Shown here: piece after piece, positions 24,390 to 37,400 of the stretch
Layout of the letters: every line of letters begins with the position of its first letter
How positions within the stretch are numbered: position 1 is the first letter of the stretch
Source: Nautilus pompilius
Lineage: Eukaryota; Mollusca; Cephalopoda; Nautilida; Nautilidae
NCBI GenBank assembly: GCA_018389105.1
Contig: JACATO010000604.1
Location: 434,001-498,000 of the forward strand
DNA length: 64,000 nt
Direction of reading: 5' to 3'
Program-made: the position numbers and the translations under genes
The notes under the pieces: model-generated
What the model saw: the letters and a program-made list of their open reading frames with translations, nothing else
The model's database searches: none
Told to the model about the DNA's origin: nothing

Positions 24390-27300
24390 TGTCTTTTTAC
24401 TTTTAAAAAAGGAAACTAAAATTGTAAATTTAAAACTGTAATCTGGTTATGGTTTCTTCACGTGAGTCTCCTCTCACATCTAGAAATGAAGAGTTTTTCA
24501 GATGTGTGGTATAAGTTCCACAAATAACTCTGAATGGCTTACAACAAGAGCTCCTGACCATACCTAGGTAGCTTTCTTGTTCACCAAGGCTGACTACCCT
24601 TAACCATTCCCCTGCTGTGAGATCTCAGAATCCAGGACAGGAATTTTCCAGAAAGATTTTTTTTTAAAAAAATATATATATATTTTACTTATCCAAACTT
24701 GTATTTTACCAACCATCTTTGGCAAGTTGTCATAATGTACACAGCGTCATCTTTATATTAGAATGCAGTAAAGTATTTTCCTTGTCTTTGAACCTGCGTG
24801 CTACTGTTGGTACAAATAGCAAGAAAGCACCCTGGCTTCATTTACCTGGAGAGTAGCTGGAATATTACAGGGATGCTGAAAGTGGAGCCAAGGATTCTGA
24901 GAACAGAACATAATTGGTTGACAATGCTGTGTTGCACAAAGGAGAAGTGAAAGTAAGTGGCGTTTTTACGAATATAAGCCTACACTTTAGGTCTTATAAA
25001 CAAACAGCATTTTGGTAAATCTGTGAAAAAAAATAATAATAATTTTCTTTGTTGTTTTGCAAAATGTGTATATGAAAACTTGGGTAGTAATAGGAAATAT
25101 ATATAGGGAGGGAGTGAAAGGGTTTCTTATGTATGGCTTGAGGAAAAGGACACAATCGGAAATTTTGAAGGGGCTGTAGATGGTACATAATGTTTATGGA
25201 GCTGTAAGATGGAGGGTTTATGTAAAACGCTGTCTGTAATTCTGCGGTGTGTTATGAGAACTTAAAACCAGGGCAAGGCAAAGAGACTAAACATTTTATT
25301 GCCAGGAAAAGATTCAAACAAATAATGTACAAGTGTTATACAACCTTCAGCGTTTCTCCTGCTCCACTGAGAGCACATTTTAAAAATTCTATCAACAAAT
25401 TAACAAAAAAAAAAAAAAAAACAAGTGCAAACTCAGGGTTAATGATGGATGCAAAAATAAAATAAGAAAAAAATATATTGGTGAATATCTTGAGTGGAGA
25501 TATCACCCAGGAATGGAAATGGGTGTTATTTTGTAATGTAAAGTGTCGTTTAGCAGAAAATTCAAACTGCATATGGACACAGATAACCACTCCTGTTGAT
25601 TAGGGAACATTTCAAAGCAGGGGATCCGAAACCAGCTTTTGTCTGTCAGTTGTTACGAAAACATTCCCACAATGCAGCATAAGTCAACCCCAATACCAGA
25701 CATGACACAGTCCTGTCTCTACGTGCTTTGGTTTTATTTCCCAAAGTGAGCAGAGGATCAGAGTCTTGAAATCCAGGGCATTTATTGGCTAATGCTGTTT
25801 AGATGAGTTAATTTTACACTATTGTTTTTTTTTTTCTTTTCTGTAGTAATGCATTGTGGGAAGGTTTTCTTTATCATTGGCAGATTATTTCATTGAAGTA
25901 GGTAAACTGACTTGCCCTCCACAGGTGTTGGCATAACCCCCCCTTTTTTTTAAACAAAATGTTTTCTACATAGCAGCTTTAATAAGACTGATAGCAAAGG
26001 TATTATTATTGTAATGTAAATATCAGTTTTCTTTTGTGTTTAAAGCGCTGATTACCACATATACATGTGTGTGTGTGTGTATATATATAAAAATGTTAGA
26101 CAGTTTAAAAAAGGAAAATGAAAGATAAGTGGTTGAAGACTTTTTAAAGAAAATGCTTGTAACCAAAAAAGATTAAATATGCAAGGTATTAATTAAAAAC
26201 TGATCAAAATAACTAGCGGGTTAACATAGGATGCTCACTCAACACGGTGGCTACAGTTCAGTAACTAGCTCTCCTGTACCAGCACATTCTTTGAAGGTGC
26301 CCCCCCACACCCCACCAAAAAGGCACTCCAACCAGGATCCCATACATATTCCTTCCTCACTCACTCATACTTATAGAAAGAGACTTATCAGTCAGTGGCG
26401 ATGATGATACGCAGTAACATGTAAAAAAATAAAATAAAAACACCCCGTGTATGTAAATACTGACACCTTTAAGATTTCCCACAAATGCATTTCAAGAACA
26501 TTAACTAGAATGCTGAAAAAACAAAAAGACAACAGAACATTTTCAGATTTCATGTCATTGTGCCTGGTAACTGGAGTAGAAAAATGGGAAGAAATTGTGG
26601 CCTCTGTAGAAAATACAACTTCAGAGGTAACTTGTATTATTGGTGGATTCATCATTCATTCACAGCCATATCACAACCTTCGAAAAGAGAAATGACACTT
26701 GACCAACTTAACCTTTTATCTCATACTGCCTGAAGGGAAATAACTCTCAAAATTTAAAGTTCGAAAACTTTTTTTAAAAGTAACATTTGTGTTAAGGCTC
26801 TATTGGTTTTTCCTTTTTTTTTTCACCTGATATCAACTAACTTAGCAGTGCATCATTATTTCACAAAACTAATGTTCTATCTTGTTCTTTTGACAAAACA
26901 CTATTAGTGGCTTATCCTTCCCAAGGATGGATCTGAAGATGTTATGGTTTTGCCTTGTGGCGTGGACTTTGAGCATCCAAACAATTTTCGTGTTTTCTAC
27001 TGTTACATCTTCCTTGGTTTTCTGATAAACCAACAAAGATATTATATCCCAAACAGCCAAGACAAAAACAAAAATCTCATATGGATCAATAAATCTGTCA
27101 ATAAAATACCCAATTTATCCTCTAACTTGAACATTTGTGTACGCATGACAGGAATTTTAATATATTTAAATTTTCAATACTTTTCAAACAGACAGAAAGC
27201 TGAGGCACCACAAACAATTGTTTCTGTCATGGCTAAGCTAGATGGTGATTGTTCTACCAGCAGGAAAATATTCCACTTTTGGAACCAAGTAATATGCTAA

Positions 27301-28128
27301 ATCTGTGTGGATTCTTGTGCTCCCTTATTACTATTATTAATTTTAAATTTAGGAAAGTTATTTTTTTGTTTGATTACACTTAAAAATGCAATAGGTAGTT
27401 TTTAATGTATACAAATAAACTGTCTCAGTTTTCTAGAATCAACAGAAGAGAAATGGGCACTAAGATTTTGCTTAGAACCTCCTCTTTGTATTTACATTTG
27501 CAGTGACTGAACAAAGTATTTTAGCATTTAAAACTGATTTTGAAATTTTTTTAAATGATGTACTCCAAATGGATCAGAGTTGTTTCCCCTTGACAAGCTA
27601 AGCTAGTTTTAAAGAGAATTCCACAGTTCTGGTTTTGAATCTTTTGTGTTGGTCTGCTACAGTACAGGTGAGCATATAGCATCATTATTATATAAATATA
27701 TACACGTGTGTGTGTAGAATCTATTATGAGGATGTTATAACTATGTAACAGATAGTATTTTGTTTGTTGTTTCATCTTGCCATTTTCAGTAGCATTGAGA
27801 AAACAGGAGTTCTCCCAAGACTACTATGACTATAACCCAGGTGTTGGCAGACATGAAAATGCAGCTGTGGAGCACCTGACAAGCATTAACAACAGGTTAC
27901 ACTGCTTTAAGGTGTTGATCATTGCTTGGAAATGGAATCCATCCAAGTAACAACACCTGTTGGAAATTTTACCTGTGTACAAACATGGTAAGTTCAAAGT
28001 TGAGGCTTTCCATGTAGTAGCCATGGTAACAAATGCTAAAGGAAATAAAGCAAAACGAAACAAAAAGTTAATTTTTAAAGTTTTCTGAAAATTTGAAAAG
28101 AAAATATTTTTTTCAGTGTTCATCCTTG

Positions 28129-28492
28129 TCATTTGTCTTTGTCTTTAATTTTTATCTTCAAAGTCGCTGGAATCTGACTCACATCCAGTTCCACATAAGC
28201 AGTCTTTTTGTTGCCATCGAATTTTTCCCGGATCTGAACAGAAGGGCAGACATCGGGATTTTTCTCATCTCTTTCTAACCCTGGATAGATGCTTGACTTT
28301 TGGCCAACAGGAGGCAGCACCTGATAAGCACTGCTGCTTTTCGTCTTGTTATCGAGCTTGGTAAACTGATTATGGCCATGTGTGATGGGCACGACAGCCA
28401 TGTCATCAGTGGTGGTGGACTTGATTACCTTGTGATTCCAGTTCCCATCATTTGTCTTAGCCAGCTCATAGTTTGTCTTCCTTGCCTTTTTT
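28129..28492 (-). CDS. Membrane-protein gene, cytoplasmic tail exon and stop
   Basis: The acceptor is AATTTCAG. The exon encodes residues 246-366 and ends at a TGA (28,129-28,131). It opens with KKARKTNYEL, a basic stop-transfer patch. SSSAYQVLPPVGQKSSIYPG holds the YxxL-x9-YxxL pair (Y302 and Y315, codons within 28,326-28,276), and KKTAYVEL holds Y345 (28,197-28,186). The tail ends in a lysine-rich KIKIKDKDK. The whole tail sits in one exon. Confidence 0.85.
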
Positions 28493-31400
28493 CTGAAATT
28501 TGGCAAACAAAAAAAATGGCAACTGCTAATACCAGGAGACAGAAAGTTTATATGGAGGCTTTTTTGTCCAAAAGTACACAATTTTCTTAAAATATTTACC
28601 TACACCTCTACCTGGATTGTTTTTTAGAAATGTAAATGAACTGAATAAATTACTAATATAGAATGTAGTTAGCAGTGATAGCATAAATTGACTAATATTT
28701 TGTTATATCTGGAGGCCTTGAAATAAGCCAAGATGGCTTCTTGTCTAAACAGAGGTACCTCTTAAACAAGGTATCCCAAAATCCAGAATGTAGGATGGCC
28801 AGGAAGACAGTAAGTTTGAGAAGTTTAGTTGTTAAATTATTAAGACTTAAAACCTTTTCTTTGATGCCACACATCCATGTGCTTGATAATGAGACTACCC
28901 AATGGAAATTAATTAAACCTGTACAGTTAATAATCAGTTTCTTCTCACTCTTCACTTGTCAGTCAGCCACATCAGTTTACTCCCACATATATAAATGAAG
29001 AGTTCTGGTAGGCTGTTCCAGGTACATGTGGTGAGGGCTGCAGGTAACATCACTAACCAGTCAAGACCCCCCCCAAACTGTACCCAGGTAACTTGCTTGG
29101 TCAGCAAAGTTGATACCCCACACCTTTCCTCTTTACTCTTAGTTCACTGCATAATTCATTTTGTAATCATTCTAATAAACCATCTGAAAGTAGGATAGTA
29201 GGAACCCTATTAATGTAAATCTATTACAATGTGGAGATGAACAGAGTGTGAAGAAGTAATTGATCAGGACCAGAAAGGGTTGTATAATTGCTAATGAATG
29301 TTTACAGTTCATTAGGAGAAAGTGCACCCACCACCTGAGACAAAAGTTGTGCACTTATTTCCATTTTTTTTCTTTAATGTACATTAATGTAATTTGTTTA
29401 ACTTAATATGATGGATTGTTAGCATGGTAGTGTGTAGTGCTTGCCATTGGTCTTCCCTATATCAGTTCTCCAGCTTCATCCCACTGCTAATCAGAAGAGT
29501 TCTAGTAAGTTTGTTAGGTTGGCTCAATGTGTCAGGCACGCACATGTGTAGGCCATCATATACAGATGTCATGCCAACCACTGCCTCATCGTTTGCCAGT
29601 GTCCTCTTCCCACCTGGTTTAAAGTTCCCTGCCCTCTCATGTAAGCAGCAAAAAACAAAAATAAAACAAACAATATGAAGACGGTTAACAAACCTGTCAA
29701 TAGTACAAATGCTTGTGGTGGAGTGCTCAGTTATATTAGTCTGACTACAAATCAACATGATTTAGTGGACGATTAAATATAAAAGGGAACAAATTTCTAA
29801 ACTCATAAACAGATAGGGAGTGTTATAAGTTCTCCTATACATGTAAAACATGTAAGCAGACTATACTTTGTCTTGAAAGCCAATCAAGCAAGACATCAAT
29901 AATGCTAATAGTTCATCAGCCTTGGTTTGCAATGCTTCATGGGATTGCTTCCTTAATTTATGGTGGGTGTGAAGGTTAACATTTCCACAGAAAGCTGAGT
30001 AATTTAAAAAACACTCACCTGCACAGGTAAATAAGTAGACCGATAATGAGGGCAATAAATGCAACACCCAGGACTGCACTGACTCCAATCACAACTAGAA
30101 ATTTTAAACAAAAGAATGCTATGGTTAGCAGCATTATTTCCTAAAGATGTAGATGAAGTGGAAATGTTAATACAGTGAAAACTTAGTTTTCAAGTGATAT
30201 TTCCAGGTTAACATAGCATTGATTGAGGATGAACTATATCATTCTCTTTATCTGTAATATGTTTGTGTGCATGCATCCATATTCTTAGTTTCTGCTATCT
30301 ACAGCATCTGAGGATAATGTGGAACTCTAGGTTTTTGTTTATTGCTCTGTCATCAAAATTAACCTTTGGTGTTAGAAATCATTTGTCTGTTTCTCAGCTA
30401 TGCCCTGGTATCTGATCACTGCACTCTTTTCTAGTTCACTCTTAGAAAATTCACAAGAAAAAATGACTCAGTTAAAACAAAAAGGAAAGTAAATCCTGAA
30501 TGGAACTTGTAATAAATCAATTGGTTAGGGGTTTACGTGATCTGAGTAAATCTTGCAACTATTTCAATAAATATTTTACAAGTAGAGAAAATGTCCACAA
30601 CTTTATACCTGGTGTGTAAGTTGAATGTTGATCAGAAACATCTGCAGCGAGGATTCCAGGCTGGGATGTAAATGCTGAAAGAAAATGATTGGAAAAAAAA
30701 CAAAGAAGAAATGTTAGCAAGCTGTAAGCCCCCATTCCATGGCAAAAATGTGCTCAGCAGTTGAAATAGCAGTGGGGTACCGACAGATACGTTTAGGTGA
30801 ATGTTTGGCAGGGAGTAGGTTAGTACAAAGATCAAGAAAGTAAACATTATCCAGGATAAGCTTGTTGCAAATATTTAGAAAAGAATTGGCAAACACTTCT
30901 GAAAGTAATCGCATGATACTGTTACTAAATGGGTCAGATAGTGTTGTTGCTAAACACTAGGCACAGGCAGATCTATTCACCACACACCAGTTAGAAATTA
31001 AAAACTAGTTAAGGGGATAGAAATTCACAAAGAATTACTTTATACTTTCACTTAACTTTCTGGAGCCTGTTTTCAAATGACAAAAAGCTAACTTTTTCTT
31101 TTTTTTTTTTTTTTGTCATTTCTTCTTTAAATGTGCAAAAGTAAAAAGTTGGTACCTGAGTCGTTGAATGACGATGATTTCACTGGCACATTGGACAAGG
31201 AGGGCATAACATTTGAACTTATTTCTGAAAAACATTGGGAACAATAAAGAAATGCTTTGGAAAGTTTAACCTCCCACTCTCATCTCATTTTAGATTTCCT
31301 AATGAAAATAAGGTATTTAAAAATTACCAACATTGTGGCATATTTACTAATAAAATAACTTTATTGTGTAGAGTTGAGTTGAAAAAACATTTAAAATTCA

Positions 31401-34400
31401 GATTTTGTGATGCTTCAGATGAAGTCAGCCAGAAATTGAACCACCACATCATCATCATTGTATCTTTCCTCTTACCTGTGATTAAACATGCACAAGATGC
31501 AGAAACATTCATTTGTACTAGGAGCTTTGTTGTTATGTCATATACCAGTCTCTACATGGGAGACAACCCTGGAAAGGTAGTGTAGTGTCACCAGCTGGTG
31601 AGCATTGCCTATCCTGCATCATGAGGGGCCCAGCAGTTACACTTTTGGCAAGTAAACCCTACTGAACTCAACATTTTCAGATGTGAAAGGAAACTGAAAT
31701 ACCCAGAAAAAACCTGCATGACTGGTAGGTGAAGAGTGAGAAGAAACTGTGCCATGCCAAATTAAGCTGATCTCAAAGCAGAAATCAAATTTGGTCCTTT
31801 AGCCTTGGCAGTGTACTGGTCTAAATAGCATTACTGTAATATCTGGCTGGCCTTTATTTGTAGGCCCCTAATATTTTTATTTCTCAAAATCAAACAAATT
31901 TGGGTCATGTGTGTGGAACTACAAGTTATTTAAGAAAGGGACTTCCACCCATTGTGCTCCCACAAGTAGTAAGTATAGCTTTCAGTGTTGGTCATTAATG
32001 GGGTACAGCAGGTAGATAAAGGTAAGTACCATTCATCCTGGTATATTTTAAACCAAAGAATCACCCACCCACCCCACTGTTCCATGATTTGTGAGCAAAC
32101 TGGTTTTAAAAAAGTGTGCCAGGTCAATAAATGATCAATATGAACTTGTATCTAACCTCACACATGGTCAGAAATAGAGAAAATGTCCTTAATCTACCAT
32201 AATATCAACAGTTTGCAATACATGGTATCATTTCAACTGCTGCTCTATGATGTCACACGAGGATCGCTTCTCAGAACACTAACTTATCTAGATACCTTTC
32301 TACCACAAGGAAAATTAATGATGGCCATGAATAGAGAGAGGCCTGTGTTCGGTTCCAAATGGTGTATCGGAGCCAGTTTGGAAACATTCTGCATCATGGT
32401 TTCTTCTCACTTCCATGCTGCCAGTCTGTTTGCGTGGGTTTCTTCTCTCAACTAAACGGAGGAACCCTAATAGGAATTTTCCAGATACTTGACTGTCTTT
32501 TATCTTGACCATTGCTTTAGAGCTCCTAACCTGTACCTGAGCAAATTGCCCATTCACCAAGGCTGTCTGATGTCCCACATAGGTGATTGTTGAAATTCTT
32601 TTTTTCATTTTACTAATTTTCTTTTGGGAATGTACAAGATTTATGATTAATGTTTTCCCAAATTGCTGATGCCACAAAAACTGCATTTACAAAGAGGGTT
32701 CAATAGTTGTTGATAAATGATTTGTTTCATTTGGTTGATTCTTAGGGGCAAAATCTCTAGTCCAAGCTAGAAAGTCTGCAAGTTGTTGCATACACCAGTC
32801 TCAACAAGGGAGATAACCTTTCTACATTTGAAACTATCCTGGAGAGAGAGGTGTAGTGCTGCAATTATCTGCTATAGAGCATTGCCTATCATGCACCCTA
32901 AGGGGCTCAGTGCTTCTGATGTTGGAAGGAAAATCCCCACTAGACAGTTTCTTGGGGGGTGGCAAATTTTAGGGGTTCAATTGAATCACAGATGCTTAAT
33001 TGCAAAATGTTGAAGAATCTATTATTTAAAAAAATTGGTTACAAATCCAATAAAATCTGACCCTGAGGCAAAAAGGTTGCTGTGTGCAGAAATGATTAGC
33101 TAGCAGCACCTGGGCCTGTGAGTTGCAACAAGTAGACAATCACCACAAATTAAAGATTCTGACAGCAGGTGGCATTTTTGGTTTTAGTGATCTCATGAGT
33201 TCTCTTGGTAAAGAATATCTACCGCTCTCAGAATTCTGGTCTGTCTCAGTGTGTGTCCTTCCTTGAGGATTTTTGGGACATGTATGAGCATTAGATTCTG
33301 TGTTAAGACACCAACAGCTCAGACTAAATAACTGATGCAGAACGGTTATGTGATGAAAACAGCTATCAGCTGCTGAACACCAAAGGCAAAAGGGTTAAGA
33401 AAGTGCTAGAACTAAGTAAACAGGCAAGGGGCTCCTTTAATAAGTTTTTGAAAGGAGAGAAACTCTATTACTAGAGACAAATGCAACTGCACAGTGGTGA
33501 CAAAAGTGAACGGGATCCCGCTGTTTGTGCTGTGGTTGAGGGAGGCTGCAGCAGAATAACTTGGCTGAGCGCCCTAACAGCGCACACCTTCCCTGCTACT
33601 AGAATTTTTCGTTTTTAGATGCTGGAGGATGGCCAGCTGGCAGGGAAAAGACTGAGCCAGGAGCTGCTTGTTAAACATGCACATACTTTGTTATGAATAC
33701 AGCTAATGGTGAGGGGGGGTCTTTTCTGCTAGCTGGGATATAACACACAGTCACCACGTTCCTGTGTGTGTGAGATGCAACAACAAATTCTGGAAGGTGT
33801 TGAATCAAAATATTTTCAGATGCTGTTTCTCTTACATTTAATATTTAGGAAATAAACCAACCCTGAAGTACAGATAACCATTTCTGGCTCTGATTTCCTT
33901 GTTTTAAAAGTAGCCTGTCAAAATATATTCTCCCCCAACCACCACCCTGTTTTGTGCAAAGCTGAAAAAAATGTTTTTTTTTTTAACTTGTCTAATTAGG
34001 GATGTGACGAGAAACCAATTACTGTGCATTGTCCAGGTCACAAGCTACAAATCTTCCCATGCTACAGCAGTGATGGCACCAGTCTCTCAAGAGCAACTTA
34101 ACCCTTCTGCATCATATAAGCTAAAAATCACAAGAGGGAAAGAAGTTACAGCTGTACAGAATGTTGTCATGCTCTTCACAATCCTGCAGAATCCAAAAAT
34201 TTTGTTACTTTGTGGCTAGACATAAACACACACACAGTCAGAAGAGGGCAAGAAGTTTCAAGAACATAAATGATTCTGCTTTGGCCAGCAAAAGTGCACA
34301 TCCAGACTACTTTTTTAACAAAATATTTAAGCTTTCTGCATTCCTGGCTGATGATGCAGCATGGTTATTACCAACAATATTTTATCAAGAACATCTTACA

Positions 34401-37400
34401 CTTCTGGCAGTTAAGCCACTGAGGAGTCAACTTCGATGCTTGGAAGGAACATCTCTCTCACTTCTTCAACAGCCAGCCACACAGCTTCTGTACACTATGA
34501 TTCCCTTACACATCTAAATATGAAGAATTCTCAGAGATTTTCAGTAGGTCTGTTCCTAGGAAAAACTACAGGGTCACCACATGAGAACCTTTTCTCCCTA
34601 GTCTATCATGAATGGTCATCCAGCACTGTAGACCACTGGGATAGCACATACTGATGATGATAGTGATATGTCATTGGAAACGGTCAATCGTTATTCATTC
34701 TTTCCCAGAGATTTTAAAGTTTGTTATTGTGTCAGGCAAATGAAGCCTCTTTAGTCTGTCTATATATTTTATTATTATTATTATTTTCTTATTGTGTGAA
34801 TTTATCAGAATTTACCATGTGGTTTTTCACTTGAGTACAACTAATGATGTGCCGTTTATGCTATTCTGATGAACCACATCAAGCCAAAAGAGATCTGCTG
34901 CAGTTTCTTTTAAAGTGGCTACAAACTTCTTGTTTTATAACCTTCTGCTATCAGTTTCAATGCATTGTAGTGCAGTGTTCCATTTTCTCTTCATTTGGAT
35001 GAGTTTCCTAATTAAAAAACAAGGTGAACTTGTGATAATAGAAGTGTTGCTGCAGATGTGGATTTGGGTGGTGGATACAGTAAGATGACTTGCAAGTGTA
35101 GTGCAGCATCAATTTCCTGTCTAATCTGTGTCACATCCTGCTCTCAGGCTGACCTATATTCTGCTGACAGCCTTGAGTACTGCCTGCTGTGTTCATTTAG
35201 TACAAGAATGGGGTAAAATATCTTAGTATATTTAATAGATATCATAATCATTTTTTTGTTCTAAATTCAGAATAATAACTTGTTCTTGAGGATTTTTTTT
35301 TATTTTAAAAATTTTTATAAAGCAATTTCATACTGTTGGAGTTGTCTTTCCTTGAATAGAGTGGGTGGTGAACTGTTTTTAGAAAGATTTGTTTTATGTA
35401 AGAAAGTGATGTATGTTTCAAAGATTATGGTTGTAGAAAATGTGGGACATTTGGAAAAAGTTTTTTAATTTCACTCAAATAAATAAAATTTTTAAAAAGA
35501 GGGGAGAAAAGTGGAGAAAGCAGATAGAGGGAACTTCCTGTTCATGCTGGAAATTGCAGTGCACAAGAGATACCAGCAAAACACAAAGACATGGCCACAC
35601 CCATGTTGCCACATTATCTATTTTGTTTTCTTCAAAGGTAGTATCGCATGTCACTTACCTTTGTTATGGTGAACTGTTGAGGTGGATTTTGTATAGGGTA
35701 GAGAGCCATTTCCACAAATCAGCTTGAAGCTTTGCTCCTTATCTGGAAAAAAAACAAGAAAAAAATTTATATGTTTTGAATAATAATTTGCATGCTAAGA
35801 TGTCGATGATGTCATTTTGTACGTACAGAACCCAACCAAAAAGGAAGGTGTCGCAGCATCCCAAAGCAGCAACAGCTAAGCCGGCCCGGTGGGGCAGGTG
35901 GTAGCAGGGTTAGCTCCGTAAGGGGACCGTTGCTCCTGTACCGGGTTCGATCCCAGGCTGGGGACGGAGGAGAGTTGTCGCTGATGATCGCCATAGCGTG
36001 AAACAGCTGTACGACATCTCCTTGGTGTCCGACGTGAGAGAGACCTCCCGGGTCCTTGGGGCCCACGGTGTCGGGGGACCGGGCCGTTTGTCGGCTCGAA
36101 CTTCTCTCAGTAACGAGGAGGACTCGACAGAGAACGGGCCACTTGTCTTTACGGGATGCTATGCCATTGGCAGAGCCTCGTTCGGAAGTCCAATTCGCTC
36201 AACAACAACAACAACAACAGCAGCAACAGCTTAGTTGGCAGTTGATTTCCATTGTGTTGCACTATGGGAACACGTTTTCTTACTCATGGCCAGATCACCC
36301 TACCTGTCATAAAAGACACTTACCTTTTGTTTTGCGACTGTACTCAACACAGAACTCAGAATTTTTTTTCTCCAGGTCAAACTCAAAGTCCATGAAAAGG
36401 GTATTCCCTCTGTTGAACTGAATACTTTTTGTCACAGTGGGACACGGTGTAGCTGCAGTGTGTGGAATGTTGCGGTACAGCCTCATCTTCATGTTGCAAT
36501 CTTTTTGCTTTTCTGGCAGTTGCAGGTTGAAGAGGGTTAAGTTTACAGTCTCAAGAACACTTGTGGCATTTGTTGAAAAATGACAGATGCATGAGCTCTT
36601 CTGGGAATGTCCAGTCACAAGCAAAGATCCTTGAGGTTTTGCCATTGTTATATCATCACAGACGTGTGCAGCTATATATAAATTTAAAAAAAAAGAAAGT
36701 ATTATTATTCTAGAAACTATACCACATGTCATATCTGTGTCTAGTGTATCTTGCACTGATGGGTGGGAGGTGGGATAAAGAAAAATGTGTCTGGATTATC
36801 TTCCCTGTTTCAGATGCAATAAAAAAGGAATGTAGAGCCTAATATATCTGTTCTGATTTTCTGCTTTCCTTCCAAGGTTTGTAGAAAACCTGGTTAATGG
36901 CTCTGGAAATTTTAAAAGCTAGCTTGTCTTAGAAATCTTAATATTTCTGAAATGAAAAAAAAAATAAGTTTTTTGTTACCCTCTGCCCATATTCCTAAAG
37001 TAAAAAAATTGTAAGCAAAATGATATTTACTATTACCACTTTATTTATATCTGATGCAAGATGTATAAAGAATTGCTATCCTATGGATAGATTTTATTAC
37101 AACAGCAAAAAAAGAAAATGTATGTTTTAACCAGTCCCCCACCTACCTGCATTTACAAATTCTATGATCCATTCCAAATAATATCAGCTAATGTTTCCAT
37201 GTGCAGACATTTAGTTCATAAACTCCACTTTAATAGAATCATAGTGAAGCAAGTTTGCTGGCTGAAGAAAGGTAGTGGTAATCTCATTTTCTGTTCTGTT
37301 TGCTTAATTAAGTTTACCTTGATGTAACACCTGTGTGGAGAAAGCCTAAACAAGTGTTATCAGATATGGCTAATGAGGTCTACTGTACACCTGTACTGGG

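Larger units (their letters stand above)
23293..28128. other. Intergenic gap between two convergent genes
   Basis: ASCC3 ends at 23,292 on the plus strand and the membrane-protein gene ends at 28,129 on the minus strand, so the genes run tail to tail and both 3' UTRs fall here. No exon was recognised. The gap holds a 38-bp tandem duplication (24,314-24,389), a dispersed-repeat fragment (24,550-24,605), a GT/AT microsatellite near 26,069 and a poly(A) stretch at 25,404-25,421. The poly(A) site of the minus-strand gene is not obvious. Confidence 0.6.

Noticed and set aside
28093..28590. Plus-strand frames opposite the receptor tail exon
   Set aside because: They are mirror frames of the minus-strand tail exon, which has splice signals and phase agreement with the other exons.
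35998..36421. Overlapping plus-strand open frames of 78 and 121 codons, one with a Gln-rich run
   Set aside because: They run across the tRNA-derived SINE and its CAA tail, so the poly-Gln is a translated SINE tail. The true coding strand here is minus.
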